From the NCBI RefSeq assembly GCF_016126015.1, contig NZ_JAEFDB010000006.1:62001-126000 (forward strand): a stretch of DNA of 64,000 nt. Reading direction: 5' to 3'. Position 1 is the stretch's first letter. Every line of letters begins with the position of its first letter. The notes beneath the pieces are model-generated. The model had not been told where the DNA came from. It did not search any database and worked only from the letters and a program-made list of their open reading frames with translations. Position numbers and translations under genes: made by a program. Below, one piece after another: positions 8,699 through 17,706 of the stretch. Source of the stretch: Capnocytophaga periodontitidis. GTDB lineage: Bacteria > Bacteroidota > Bacteroidia > Flavobacteriales > Flavobacteriaceae.

Positions 8699-9493
8699 AT
8701 GACTATTTCAGAAATTATACAAACTTACAGAGCACTTGGTTTAGAATCCTCGTTGAATTATAATGAGTTCAACAAGATTCTTATTACCAGTCACTCTACC
8801 CGTATAGAAGGCTCTACTTTAACTTTAAACGAAACTCGCGTACTGATTGAAGAAGGCAACACTCCTAATGGTAAGCCTCTATTGTTTGCCAATCAAACCA
8901 AAGATCATTATGAGGCATTGAATTTTGTACTAAAAGAAGCTACACAACAACGACTTCTATCAGTAGCTTTTATTCAGGAAATAGCTGCCAAAGTTATGAA
9001 AACTACAGGAGAAGTGCTTACTAATGCCTTAGGTACTGTAGATGCCAGCAAAGGCGAATTGCGTAAGGTGAGAGTAACCGCAGGAGGAGTATCGTTTATG
9101 AGTTTTGAAAAAGTACCAGCTGCGTTAGAGCAGTTAGTAAAAAAACTAAATGACCTACTCCCTGAGCAAACTACCGAAGAAACTCAATTAGCACTGTCAT
9201 TTTATGCTCATTATGAGTTAGTGAACATTCTCCCTTTTCTCGATGGCAATGGCAGAACCTCACGCCTGCTGATGAACTTTATTCAGCAGTGGTATGGTCT
9301 GCCTTTGGGTATTGTATTTGCAGAAGATAAAGCTGCTTATTACGAAGCTTTGAACTCTGTGCGAACAAACGAAAACTTTGAGACATATAATGCTTTTATG
9401 TTCAGTCAGTATACTAAACATTTACAAAATGAGATTGCTAAAGAAAAGGAATTTCGAGAAAAAGAAGACAAAATCATAGAATGGAAATTTTAA
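8699..9493 (+). CDS. Fic-fold protein with substituted catalytic histidine
   Basis: Fic enzymes transfer AMP or other nucleotide moieties to proteins. The protein (264 residues) has the fold-defining region ending in PFLDGNGRTSRLL, but the essential catalytic His of HPFxxGNGRxxR is Leu178 (codon CTC; a His codon CAC is one base away). The N-terminal inhibitory helix motif (S/T)xxxE(G/N) is present as STRIEG (residues 33-38), which places it in the class with an N-terminal inhibitory helix. The rest of the nucleotide-binding loop is intact. The protein may therefore bind nucleotide without catalysing AMPylation, or be a decaying gene. Confidence 0.85.
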   Translation: MTISEIIQTYRALGLESSLNYNEFNKILITSHSTRIEGSTLTLNETRVLIEEGNTPNGKPLLFANQTKDHYEALNFVLKEATQQRLLSVAFIQEIAAKVMKTTGEVLTNALGTVDASKGELRKVRVTAGGVSFMSFEKVPAALEQLVKKLNDLLPEQTTEETQLALSFYAHYELVNILPFLDGNGRTSRLLMNFIQQWYGLPLGIVFAEDKAAYYEALNSVRTNENFETYNAFMFSQYTKHLQNEIAKEKEFREKEDKIIEWKF

Positions 9494-9509
9494 AATAGAA
9501 ATACAGAAA

Positions 9510-10016
9510 ATGAAAAGATGTATATTGTTATTGTTATTGTTTTTTGTGGGAGTAGCATCCTATGCACAAACCAATAAAGAAGAAGCTGCAAAGTTAAAGA
9601 AAATACTTAAAGCTAATCATCCTAAAGATATGTACAAATACGCCGAATATCTGTTAATAAACAAACCTAATGGTTTTGAAAAAGATTTAGAAACAGCTAT
9701 TGATTTATATAAAAAAGCTGCTGAGCAGGATTATATACCTGCCCTGATGGCTTTAGCCGATTTTTGTGTTACCTCTGATAATTTAGACCAAGTGTACTTA
9801 GGTTTTAAATATTTAATGGAGGCTTGTGATAATCTATACCCTACTGCTTGTGAGATATTAGGCAGGATAGATTATAAGGAACTTAAAGAAAAAGGCATTA
9901 CTACTGAGTTTAGAAACTGGCTTTGGAACGAATTTGAAAATGCTAAAGACCCTTATTTAAGACCTAATAGGTATAAAGCCTTACGAGATTCGTATAGGAA
10001 AGCTCTTGCAGAGTAA
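9510..10016 (+). CDS. secreted Sel1/TPR-like repeat protein
   Basis: A signal peptide (about residues 1-20, ending SYAQ) precedes a 150-residue helical domain. Segments such as AIDLYKKAAEQDYIPALMALADF resemble Sel1-like repeats, which act as protein-interaction scaffolds. The C-terminal third is less regular. It lies 16 bases after the Fic gene on the same strand. The partner and function are unknown. Confidence 0.6.
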   Translation: MKRCILLLLLFFVGVASYAQTNKEEAAKLKKILKANHPKDMYKYAEYLLINKPNGFEKDLETAIDLYKKAAEQDYIPALMALADFCVTSDNLDQVYLGFKYLMEACDNLYPTACEILGRIDYKELKEKGITTEFRNWLWNEFENAKDPYLRPNRYKALRDSYRKALAE

Positions 10017-10042
10017 ACTATGAGTTATTCAATTAGCAAGAT

Positions 10043-10123
10043 ATGAAAAAAATCAATAAACTATATGAGCAATGGCAAGCTCTGCAACCTTTGAGTGAGA
10101 ACAAACAACACTTGCTCTGCTAA
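10043..10123 (+). pseudogene. 5' remnant of a second Fic gene
   Basis: An ATG at 10043 opens a 26-codon frame reading MKKINKLYEQWQALQPLSEN and ending at TAA 10121-10123. From memory, this is very like the start of a different Fic subfamily (xLYxxWQxLQPLxxExxxRL...), in which the sequence would continue into a helix with an HIEGNTLTYG-type motif. Nothing of that continuation is visible in any frame downstream, so this is probably the stub of a deleted gene. A short functional peptide is possible but less likely. Confidence 0.5.
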
Positions 10124-10188
10124 TATATGGTGCTATGGTGGATAACTCATCACTTTTTGAAGTCTCTCCTCAACAAAATAGAAAATAT

Positions 10189-10560
10189 ATGAACAATACA
10201 GATAAAGAACAATGGTTTTGGAATATTATAGCTAATGCTAAAGAAGATAGAGAGCTATTGCGAACTATTCTTATGGAATTTAGCAAGGATAATATCGTTG
10301 CATTTCAAGAAATTTTTGTAGATTTAGCAGCTGAATTGCAATGTGAACCCTTTACCGATTATATCGAAGAATCTGAAGATGGTGTGGAAGATGTGTCACA
10401 TTGGGTAGTGAGCAAAGGTAGAACATATTATGAGAAAATACTCAAACATCCTGAGCTAATACCCTATAGTATAAAAGGGAACGATAGTGATACTATTCTT
10501 TATGGAATTGCCGATGAAGTATGTTTAGACAAATATAATGATGTAACAGGTATTTATTGA
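10189..10560 (+). CDS. DUF4240-domain protein
   Basis: The 123-residue protein matches the DUF4240 pattern: a start of the type xxFWxIIxxA, a middle IVAFQEIFVDLAAEL, and the closing SEDGVEDVSHWVVSKGRTYYEKIL. The family has no established function. The frame stays open to 10135, but the ATG at 10189 starts right at the domain (MNNTDKEQWFW), so I chose it. It lies just after the Fic remnant in the accessory stretch. Confidence 0.68.
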   Translation: MNNTDKEQWFWNIIANAKEDRELLRTILMEFSKDNIVAFQEIFVDLAAELQCEPFTDYIEESEDGVEDVSHWVVSKGRTYYEKILKHPELIPYSIKGNDSDTILYGIADEVCLDKYNDVTGIY

Positions 10561-10635
10561 TAATAGGTTCAACTCTTGATTTGTGATTTTAGATAATAAT
10601 AGATAAAAAAGATAACGACAAATAGAAAAACAACT

Positions 10636-11661
10636 ATGAAAAAATGGATTATAGGAGCGGTTATAGCCGCTGTAGCCGTAGTAGGCTTCTTTATTTATCG
10701 CGCTGTATTGGTAGGCAATACAGCTTTTCAAACCCAAGAAGAAATAGTATATATCCCTACAGGAGCTGATTTTAGCGAGGTATTACACCTGATAAGTCCG
10801 CTACTGAAAGACCCTACCTCTTTTACTCAAGTAGCCAAACGTATGGGCTATGCCGATAAAGTGAAAGCAGGTAAATACATCATCAAAAAAGGGGCTACCA
10901 ATATAGATATCGTACGCACACTTCGCAATCGCAATACTCCTGTAAAACTCAAATTCAACAATCAGGAGCGATTAGAAGACTTTGCTGGGCGCATTGCTGC
11001 TCAAATAGAACCCGATAGCGCTACTCTAATGCGTGCTTTCTTAAACCCTAACTTCCTCAAAGAAAACGGTTTCACCGATGCTACTGCATTGGCGATGTAC
11101 ATTCCTAATACCTATGAGTTTTATTGGAATACCTCGGCAGAAGAATTTCGCGACCGTATGCTCAAAGAGTATGAGCGTTTTTGGACGCCTGAACGCAAAG
11201 CTCAAGCCCAAAAGCAAGACCTTACACCTATAGGAGTCAGTATATTGGCTTCTATCGTACAAAAAGAAACTGCTAAAGTTGATGAGCGTCCGCGCATTGC
11301 TGGGGTTTACCTCAACCGCTTGCATAGCAATATGATGCTACAAGCCGACCCTACTGCTATTTTTGGTTACAAAAACCATCTGGGAGACTACACACTCGTT
11401 ATCAAACGCGTTACAGGACTGCATACAAGTTTGGAAAATCCTTATAATACCTATCAAAATTACGGTTTGCCTATAGGTCTCATCACAATGCCCGATATTT
11501 CGTCTATCGAGGCGGTACTCAACCCCGAACAACACGATTATTTCTTCTTTGCTGCCGATACCGAAAATTTTGGTTATCACAAGTTCTCACGCACCTTTTT
11601 GCAACACTCTCAAGAAGCTAAAAAATATCACAAATGGGCTGATGAAAAAGGCGTTAAATAA
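10636..11661 (+). CDS. mltG: endolytic murein transglycosylase MltG
   Basis: MltG cleaves nascent glycan strands in the periplasm and sets their length. One N-terminal transmembrane helix (about residues 4-25) anchors it. A LysM-like region follows, then the YceG catalytic domain with SIVQKETAKVDERPRIAGVY (catalytic glutamate Glu211), LQADPTAIFG and YNTYQNYGLPIGLI. The length of 341 residues is normal for the family in Bacteroidota. Confidence 0.93.
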   Translation: MKKWIIGAVIAAVAVVGFFIYRAVLVGNTAFQTQEEIVYIPTGADFSEVLHLISPLLKDPTSFTQVAKRMGYADKVKAGKYIIKKGATNIDIVRTLRNRNTPVKLKFNNQERLEDFAGRIAAQIEPDSATLMRAFLNPNFLKENGFTDATALAMYIPNTYEFYWNTSAEEFRDRMLKEYERFWTPERKAQAQKQDLTPIGVSILASIVQKETAKVDERPRIAGVYLNRLHSNMMLQADPTAIFGYKNHLGDYTLVIKRVTGLHTSLENPYNTYQNYGLPIGLITMPDISSIEAVLNPEQHDYFFFAADTENFGYHKFSRTFLQHSQEAKKYHKWADEKGVK

Positions 11662-11669
11662 AAATAATT

Positions 11670-12053
11670 ATGAAACAGAAATTACGCAAATTAGTTCATA
11701 AAGGTCAAGAGTATTTATATCGTGTAAATACTGCTTACAACACTAAAGGAGATAATACCTCATTACTTTCTGTGCGTATTTTCTTAAGTGGAGAGAAAAA
11801 TACGCCCTTGTGTATTGATTTTATTACCATTGAAGATGAGTTTATGGGACAACCCCTCAATGGCAATATCAATTTGTTGAATAAAAATACACAAACCGAG
11901 GATAATATCAACCTTAATGAACCTAAATATATCCCCAAACTTATTGATTGGGCAGAAACACAAGGCTGGACAAGCAGCAACAAAACATCTTCTTTAAACG
12001 GTTTACTTTTTTTGCAATCATTGGGTTATGATACCTCTCCTTTACAAAAATAA
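11670..12053 (+). CDS. conserved small protein of unknown function
   Basis: I do not recognise this 127-residue protein. It lacks a signal peptide and membrane segments. The N-terminal half is a likely beta-rich domain (LRKLVHKGQEYLYRV, TSLLSVRIFLSGEKNTP) and the C-terminal end is YIPKLIDWAETQGWTSS, a pattern like integron-cassette style small proteins. It starts 8 bases after mltG and is followed 8 bases later by another unknown gene. Confidence 0.55.
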   Translation: MKQKLRKLVHKGQEYLYRVNTAYNTKGDNTSLLSVRIFLSGEKNTPLCIDFITIEDEFMGQPLNGNINLLNKNTQTEDNINLNEPKYIPKLIDWAETQGWTSSNKTSSLNGLLFLQSLGYDTSPLQK

Positions 12054-12061
12054 GACAAATA

Positions 12062-12601
12062 ATGATACAAAAAGCCTTCCCCTCTTATTTACACAAAGAT
12101 GCTACTAAAATTGCAGATTTTCTACAGCAAAATGACCCTAAGAATTTTAAAACCATAGGAACGGAAGTTGTTTGCCTCAATGGGGAAGTTTTAGAGTTAC
12201 CTCAAAGAGTCTATTTTGGGGAGTTCAACACTCAAAACCTGACTTTAGTTCAAGAACAAATGCTTAATTGCTTGTATTTATGTCATAGTAATGGTCATTT
12301 AAGAGAGTATTATCTAAGAGAATTATTAGCAGTAAAAGAAGATTTTGTCTTGCCCTTTATAGCCAAACTTTTTGGTGATTATGTCATAGAAATAGTAGAA
12401 GTGCTTCACCGTGAACTTCCTAATAACACTCGCTCCCTACTAAAAGACTTCTTCAATAAAAACCCACGCTTCAAACTTCGTATAGAAAGCCGAATTACAA
12501 GTTATTGGGATTGTTTCTATAAAAATACACACCCCAATTTCAAAAAATATATAGGATATAAATTATTCCAATCAATCATTAACAACCAACAAATTTGCTA
12601 A
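12062..12601 (+). CDS. helical protein of unknown function
   Basis: The 179-residue protein is not recognised. From residue 60 onward the sequence is almost wholly helical (LVQEQMLNCLYLCHSNGHLREYYLREL and later segments), reminiscent of HEAT-like repeats. There is no signal peptide. It directly follows the gene at 11670 and its 3' end contains the -33 element of the next promoter. Pairing with the gene at 11670 suggests a joint role that the sequence does not reveal. Confidence 0.55.
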   Translation: MIQKAFPSYLHKDATKIADFLQQNDPKNFKTIGTEVVCLNGEVLELPQRVYFGEFNTQNLTLVQEQMLNCLYLCHSNGHLREYYLRELLAVKEDFVLPFIAKLFGDYVIEIVEVLHRELPNNTRSLLKDFFNKNPRFKLRIESRITSYWDCFYKNTHPNFKKYIGYKLFQSIINNQQIC

Positions 12602-12625
12602 TTTGCTAATTAACCATTACCTTTG
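12594..12625 (+). promoter_or_regulatory. promoter of the PLD-like gene
   Basis: TTTG at 12594-12597 (inside the previous gene's last codons), a 20-base spacer, then TACCTTTG at 12618-12625. Transcription would begin near 12632, so the upstream start at 12603 cannot be used and the ATG at 12648 is the start. Confidence 0.78.
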
Positions 12626-12647
12626 CCTCATAATAAAAAAATATACT

Positions 12648-13583
12648 ATGGATTTTTTAACAGGAAAACCGCTATCCGACACTATTTACGACACTCTTTT
12701 TAAGGCAGAAAAGGAGCTTATCATCATTTCACCTTATATTCAGTTAGGTGATTACCTCAAAGATAATATCTTTAAACAGCTTTTAAACAACTCCAAACTG
12801 CATATACTTATTGGGTTTGGAAAAACTTCTTCCAACGGAGATGATAACTTTAAGCGTGAAGATATTGAGTACTTCTTGAACTTCCCGAATATCACAATGG
12901 TGTATATTCCACAGTTACACGGACAATATTATGCTAACGAGAAACAATCGGTGATTACCTCTATGAACTTGCTGGATTACTCGCTGGAAAACAAAGTAGA
13001 GTTTGGCGTACTTGCCGAAAAAGCCCTCACCGACCTTGTGAACAAAAACAACTTCTTCGAGACTTCCAAAAATACCATTATGAGTGTACTCGACAGTGGT
13101 TACACTGTCTTTGCCAAACGCCCTAACTACAACAAGAAGTTTTTAGGTTTGGCAAAAGATTACGTAGGCTCTACCGTACATTTGGATTTAGTAAATGATG
13201 TATTGTCTAACAGAGCCGTAAAACCTATACGTTACTCTTCTTTTGTACCCGAAAACTATACAAATACCGATAACAGACTGCCTATAGAACCTGAACCTAC
13301 TCCTGAAAAAACAGTACAAGAGGAAGCGCCACAAGCTACTCCACAAGAAACAGTACAACCCATTGCTCAAGCTGCTTCACAAGAAAAAAAAGGACATTGT
13401 ATTCATTGTCATACCGAGATTCCCTTTAACCCATTGATGCCTTTATGCGAGAGCTGTTATCAAGAGTGGGCGAAGTACGGCAATCGTTTTTATGAGGAAA
13501 AATACTGTCATTGTTGTGGTGAAGAGAAAAAAGTAACCGTAGCAACGCCTTTGTGTTATAGTTGTTATGCCAAACAATCGTAA
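12648..13583 (+). CDS. phospholipase D-like protein with two C-terminal zinc ribbons
   Basis: The N-terminal domain (about residues 1-150) has the PLD/HKD fold pattern, beginning with TLFKAEKELIIISPYIQLG and reaching the active-site strand. The expected HxKxxxxD motif reads HGQYYANE (His91, Gln93, Glu98), so the catalytic Lys and Asp are replaced. A Pro/Glu-rich linker (about 220-260) leads to two zinc ribbons with paired CxxC motifs (CIHC/CESC and CHCC/CYSC) up to the C-terminus. A nucleic-acid or phosphodiester-binding role is an inference. Its last 17 bases overlap the next gene. Confidence 0.75.
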   Translation: MDFLTGKPLSDTIYDTLFKAEKELIIISPYIQLGDYLKDNIFKQLLNNSKLHILIGFGKTSSNGDDNFKREDIEYFLNFPNITMVYIPQLHGQYYANEKQSVITSMNLLDYSLENKVEFGVLAEKALTDLVNKNNFFETSKNTIMSVLDSGYTVFAKRPNYNKKFLGLAKDYVGSTVHLDLVNDVLSNRAVKPIRYSSFVPENYTNTDNRLPIEPEPTPEKTVQEEAPQATPQETVQPIAQAASQEKKGHCIHCHTEIPFNPLMPLCESCYQEWAKYGNRFYEEKYCHCCGEEKKVTVATPLCYSCYAKQS

Positions 13584-14709
13584 AATAAAAGAAATGACCT
13601 CACTCATTACTCAAAAAGACCAAATCATTGCGCAAATGCGTGCAGAACTCTCAACAACTATTGAGGAAGACCGTTACTATACTGAAGAAAATATAACCGA
13701 TTGTAACACATATTTGGAGGCTTTCTTGGCTAAATTAGAAAAAGCTGACCAAGCCACTGATAAACAGTCCTACCTCGCAGAAGCTATACAAACCCTCTGC
13801 GAGCAGCTCTCTACTTTTAATAACCCAGAGGAAGAAGAAATGCCTGAATTCCTTTGGGGATTTTTGTATCTTGGCTATACCAAAGAACTTACTGATTTTA
13901 TTCGTGAAGCAGCCTTGGCGTATGGCTTTAAGCCTATCCCTACAGTAATAGATTTGTATTATTGCAGGGTAGAAATAGGTGGTTTTGATTGGTTTTCAGT
14001 AGTATTAGGAGGTATAGAAGAGGAAAACTTTGCGTGTTTGGATTATGATCCTGATACACATCAATTCTATTATGACGAAAACCCTTATGGTGATCCTTAT
14101 CCCCTACCTCTTTACAATGTACAAGTAAAACCTGACTATAGTGAACTATCTTTCGAAGTGCTTTCAAGCGATAAACTTCAACACCTCTGCTTCTTGGCAC
14201 AATATCCATCGGATAAGGTGTGGATTAAAACTATTTACGATTTGCATACTAAGCAAGTACTCTTACATAGACGAGAAAAACACTGGAGTAGTATTACATT
14301 TGCAACAGAAAAGGGAAAGCTGTATGACTTAGATGCTACTCAATATGATAACGAAGGGCATATAATTCCCTCTGCTGAAGAAGGTGGTGGTTTTAGTGTA
14401 TTTACTACGGGAATCAATGAAGAGAATAAACTACAAAGTCGTTATGAAATTGCCGATACAAAGATTCTATTTGAAAAAACATTCTTTACCAATCCCCGTG
14501 AAGAAGAATGGCGACTTTATGAACTTCAGCATATTGCTATACAAAATGGAGTAGTAACCATTACTTCTACTGATGTAGTTAGAACACGTGACGAAAATTG
14601 GCAACTAATAACAGGAACTATCACTCCTATAAGTCTCAGTTACGAACTGAAAAACAGCGATTTTGTATTACACTTCATTGAAGAAGTAATCAATGTAGCA
14701 AACCAATGA
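13567..14709 (+). CDS. uncharacterised protein
   Basis: I do not recognise this 380-residue protein. An N-terminal helical part (1-100) is followed by a mixed, acidic region with strand-rich segments. There is no signal peptide or membrane helix. The ATG at 13567 overlaps the PLD gene by 17 bases; the in-frame ATG at 13594 (MTSLITQKDQ) is an equally good start. The stop overlaps the start of the carrier gene (ATGA), so translation is probably coupled through all three genes. Confidence 0.6.
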   Translation: MPNNRKIKEMTSLITQKDQIIAQMRAELSTTIEEDRYYTEENITDCNTYLEAFLAKLEKADQATDKQSYLAEAIQTLCEQLSTFNNPEEEEMPEFLWGFLYLGYTKELTDFIREAALAYGFKPIPTVIDLYYCRVEIGGFDWFSVVLGGIEEENFACLDYDPDTHQFYYDENPYGDPYPLPLYNVQVKPDYSELSFEVLSSDKLQHLCFLAQYPSDKVWIKTIYDLHTKQVLLHRREKHWSSITFATEKGKLYDLDATQYDNEGHIIPSAEEGGGFSVFTTGINEENKLQSRYEIADTKILFEKTFFTNPREEEWRLYELQHIAIQNGVVTITSTDVVRTRDENWQLITGTITPISLSYELKNSDFVLHFIEEVINVANQ

Positions 14710-16184
14710 AAAAATTAAAATTCCCTACTCCCTATACGGTACTAATGCTGGTAATTATTTTAGCTGCCAGCCTTACTTTTTTATTGCCTTCAGGAACTTA
14801 TAACACTTTACAATATAACAAAGCTAACGATTCTTTTATAATTCACACTTCCGATAGTATTTATGTGCTACCTGCTACACAAGAACAGCTCAATCATCTG
14901 GGTATCAATATTCAGTTGAGCAAATTCAAAGAGGAGAAAATACGCAAACCTATCTCAATTCCCAATACGTATGTACAGAGCAAACCACATCATCAAGGCG
15001 TTAAATCCGTGCTCTTTGCCCCTATCAAAGGGATTTACGACACTATTGATATTATATTGTTCGTGTTAGTATTAGGGGGCTTTATAGGGGTTTTCAACAG
15101 TTCGGGAGCTCTAAATATGGGAGTTGGTTATTTGGCGCACAAACTCAAAGGGCGTGAGGGGCTCCTCATCATTCTGCTCACTACACTTTTAGCATTAGGA
15201 GGAACATCTTTTGGCTTAGCCGAAGAAACTTTTGTATTCTACCCTATGATAGTTCCTATTTTTTTGGCAGCAGGCTACGACCTAATGGTACCGTTGGCTG
15301 TAATCTACATAGGTGCTAACATAGGTACATTGGCATCAACTACCAATCCATTTGCAGTGATTATCGCTTCCGATGCCGCTGGAGTAGATTGGACATCAGG
15401 ATTGAGTATTCGCATCATAGCTTTGGTTTTATGTATTGTGATAAGCATTATTTATATTATCCACTACGCCGAAAAAGTACGCAAACATCCCGAAAAATCA
15501 ATTGTATATGGAGTAGCCATCCCCGAAATATACGCTTCTAACAGCTCCGAACCTACCACTTCACTCAAACTTTCTACCAAAATAGAGCTCTTAGTATTTG
15601 CACTCTCATTTGTAATTATGATCATAGGCGTATCGCAGTGGGAATGGGATTTTATGGATATGACTGCACTCTTTTTGGTAGCAGCCATTGCTATTGCATT
15701 GTTGCAACGCTGTAGTGAACAGCAATTTATTACTCAATTTATGGCAGGAGCTCGTGATTTATTGGGCGTTGCTTTTATCATTGGGATAGCCAGAGGAGTA
15801 TCGTTTATATTGAATGACGGACAAATATCAGGTACTATTTTGCATTACGCTACCGACCTTGTACAAGGAATGTCGCCAATGGTCTTTCTGCCAATGTTAA
15901 TGCTTATTTTTGGGCTACTCAGTTTGTTTATAGCTTCCTCCTCAGGAATGGCAGTGCTGACGATGCCTATTATAGGCTCATTGGCTTCGGTTGTGGGAGT
16001 AGAAGGTCACAGTGTGGTGAGTGCCTACCTTTTTGGAATGGGGATAATGGCTTTTATCACCCCTACCGGACTGATATTGCCTTCATTGGCAATGGTAAAT
16101 ATCAACTACAAACAGTGGTTGCGTTTCATCTCGCCATTAGCACTCATTCTTATAGTAGTACTCACTATTTTATTATGGATTTAA
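14706..16184 (+). CDS. YfcC-family basic-amino-acid/C4-dicarboxylate type carrier
   Basis: This is an integral membrane carrier of the DcuC/YfcC superfamily (492 residues). It opens with the family start FPTPYTVLMLVIILAA...LPSGTY, has a periplasmic loop of about 80 residues after the first helix, and then 11-12 hydrophobic segments. GGTSFGLAEETFVFYPM and the glycine-rich helices match the family. Substrates in related proteins include arginine/ornithine or short dicarboxylates; the substrate here cannot be assigned. Confidence 0.82.
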   Translation: MKKLKFPTPYTVLMLVIILAASLTFLLPSGTYNTLQYNKANDSFIIHTSDSIYVLPATQEQLNHLGINIQLSKFKEEKIRKPISIPNTYVQSKPHHQGVKSVLFAPIKGIYDTIDIILFVLVLGGFIGVFNSSGALNMGVGYLAHKLKGREGLLIILLTTLLALGGTSFGLAEETFVFYPMIVPIFLAAGYDLMVPLAVIYIGANIGTLASTTNPFAVIIASDAAGVDWTSGLSIRIIALVLCIVISIIYIIHYAEKVRKHPEKSIVYGVAIPEIYASNSSEPTTSLKLSTKIELLVFALSFVIMIIGVSQWEWDFMDMTALFLVAAIAIALLQRCSEQQFITQFMAGARDLLGVAFIIGIARGVSFILNDGQISGTILHYATDLVQGMSPMVFLPMLMLIFGLLSLFIASSSGMAVLTMPIIGSLASVVGVEGHSVVSAYLFGMGIMAFITPTGLILPSLAMVNINYKQWLRFISPLALILIVVLTILLWI

Positions 16185-16197
16185 AAATACAAAACTT

Positions 16198-16824
16198 ATG
16201 AATATCACTTTTATCATTATTCTTGTTGCTACAATTGCAATAAGTTATCACGGTTTCAACAACCCTACTTTCTTCAACCGCTACAAATTTAATGTAGGAG
16301 CGGTGCAAAAAGGCGATTATGTGCGTCTGTTATCTTCTGGTTTCCTCCATGCCGATTGGCAACATCTCATTCTTAATATGGTTTCACTCTATTTCTTTCA
16401 AGATGTGATTATCGGTTCTATGGGTAACCTACTATTCTTGCTCATCTATTTTGGCTCAATGCTACTGGGGAGTATCTTTAGTTTGCGTATCTATAAACAT
16501 CAACCCTATTACTCTGCCATAGGAGCTTCAGGAGCTGTATCGGGGATTATCTTTGCCGCTATTGCTCTATATCCTAAAACATTGAGTGTAAACTTCTTAC
16601 CGGGTTGGCTCTTTGGAGCATTGTATTTTGGCTATTCGGTATTTATGATGTTCAACCCACAAAAAGGTGACAACTTAGGGCACGCAGCTCACTTAGGGGG
16701 GGCACTCTTTGGCTTAACGGTCGTAGTAGTTTATGCCCCTGAGATAGTGATACACCACGCTTTCTATTTGGGAGTTATGGCATTGCCTTTAGGCTATATG
16801 GGAGTGCGGTTGTTGAAAAAATGA
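16198..16824 (+). CDS. rhomboid-family intramembrane serine protease
   Basis: The 208-residue protein has six hydrophobic segments and the rhomboid catalytic elements: HADWQHLILN (His51, His56, Asn60), the serine motif GASG (Ser111) and the late histidine AHLGG (His165). This gives a complete Ser-His dyad, so an active intramembrane protease is expected. It starts 13 bases after the carrier gene. The substrate is unknown. Confidence 0.9.
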   Translation: MNITFIIILVATIAISYHGFNNPTFFNRYKFNVGAVQKGDYVRLLSSGFLHADWQHLILNMVSLYFFQDVIIGSMGNLLFLLIYFGSMLLGSIFSLRIYKHQPYYSAIGASGAVSGIIFAAIALYPKTLSVNFLPGWLFGALYFGYSVFMMFNPQKGDNLGHAAHLGGALFGLTVVVVYAPEIVIHHAFYLGVMALPLGYMGVRLLKK

Positions 16825-16855
16825 GGAAATTAGAAAATGTGAAAATTAGAAAATT

Positions 16856-17671
16856 ATGGGCTCTTCTATTATCTACATACTTCTTTTAATAGCAATTATT
16901 CTCACTTATTACTTTGTAAAGCGATTTCGCCCTCAATCAGGTATTTTTACTTATCTTATCACTTTTGCAATAGTATCCCCCATTACTTTGGCTGGAATAT
17001 TGCTCCCTATAACTGTTTTTGAATATGTTAAAGACCTATACCAAAGTGAAATTTACAACGCTAAAATAGTAGATTTCACCTACGAAACGAGAGAGAGGAA
17101 TGACGACGATGGTAACCATTACGAAATAACCGTAAAACTCCCTATTGTTCAGTTGGTCACAACTCAAGGAGATACGATTACAAAGGAAGTTGTGCATTAC
17201 AATAGTTTATATTCCTACAAGGGGGAAGCAATGTATTGCAAAGTAAACTACAATCCCTCTACAGGAAATGTGTTTATAGCAGATAAAAGGGGATTCTATA
17301 AAATGCTATCAATAATGGTTTTCTTTGCCTTGTTTTTTGATTTTCTCCTTGTGGGAATTGTGCTTTATGCCTTGGGTAAAAATATGACGCGTTATAAGCA
17401 AATGTTGGGGATTGTACTTTTTCGTATCACTATTCCAATGGCAATACTTGGCTTTGCGGCAATCCTTTTGTTTGCTGCCTATGAAGAAAGTGATATGTCC
17501 TTATTTGCCAAAATAGCTTGTATTGGTTTTGGAGTACTCCTTTTATTAGCTTTTATAGGTTTAATAATACTATCCAACTCTAAAAACAAAAAGAGAAATA
17601 GAAAGAGAAATAACAACAACCATCAAAACAACCACCGCTCTCACCCATCTTTCTTAGAATTCAGAAATTAA
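16856..17671 (+). CDS. DUF3592-like membrane protein
   Basis: The 271-residue protein has two N-terminal transmembrane helices (about 5-22 and 30-55), an external beta-rich domain (about 60-145: KIVDFTYETRERNDDDGNHY...VKVNYNPSTGNVFIAD pattern) and two to three further helices, ending in a basic tail rich in Asn and Arg. The middle domain resembles DUF3592, a small extracytoplasmic domain of unknown role. It lies 31 bases after the rhomboid gene. Confidence 0.55.
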   Translation: MGSSIIYILLLIAIILTYYFVKRFRPQSGIFTYLITFAIVSPITLAGILLPITVFEYVKDLYQSEIYNAKIVDFTYETRERNDDDGNHYEITVKLPIVQLVTTQGDTITKEVVHYNSLYSYKGEAMYCKVNYNPSTGNVFIADKRGFYKMLSIMVFFALFFDFLLVGIVLYALGKNMTRYKQMLGIVLFRITIPMAILGFAAILLFAAYEESDMSLFAKIACIGFGVLLLLAFIGLIILSNSKNKKRNRKRNNNNHQNNHRSHPSFLEFRN

Positions 17672-17706
17672 AATATAAAAAACTTTATACAACGCCAATT
17701 TACAAA

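Noticed and set aside
10135-10188. A longer start for the DUF4240 protein (MVDNSSLFEV...).
   Set aside because: The extra residues precede the conserved domain and lie over the debris of the Fic remnant; the ATG at 10189 fits the family better.
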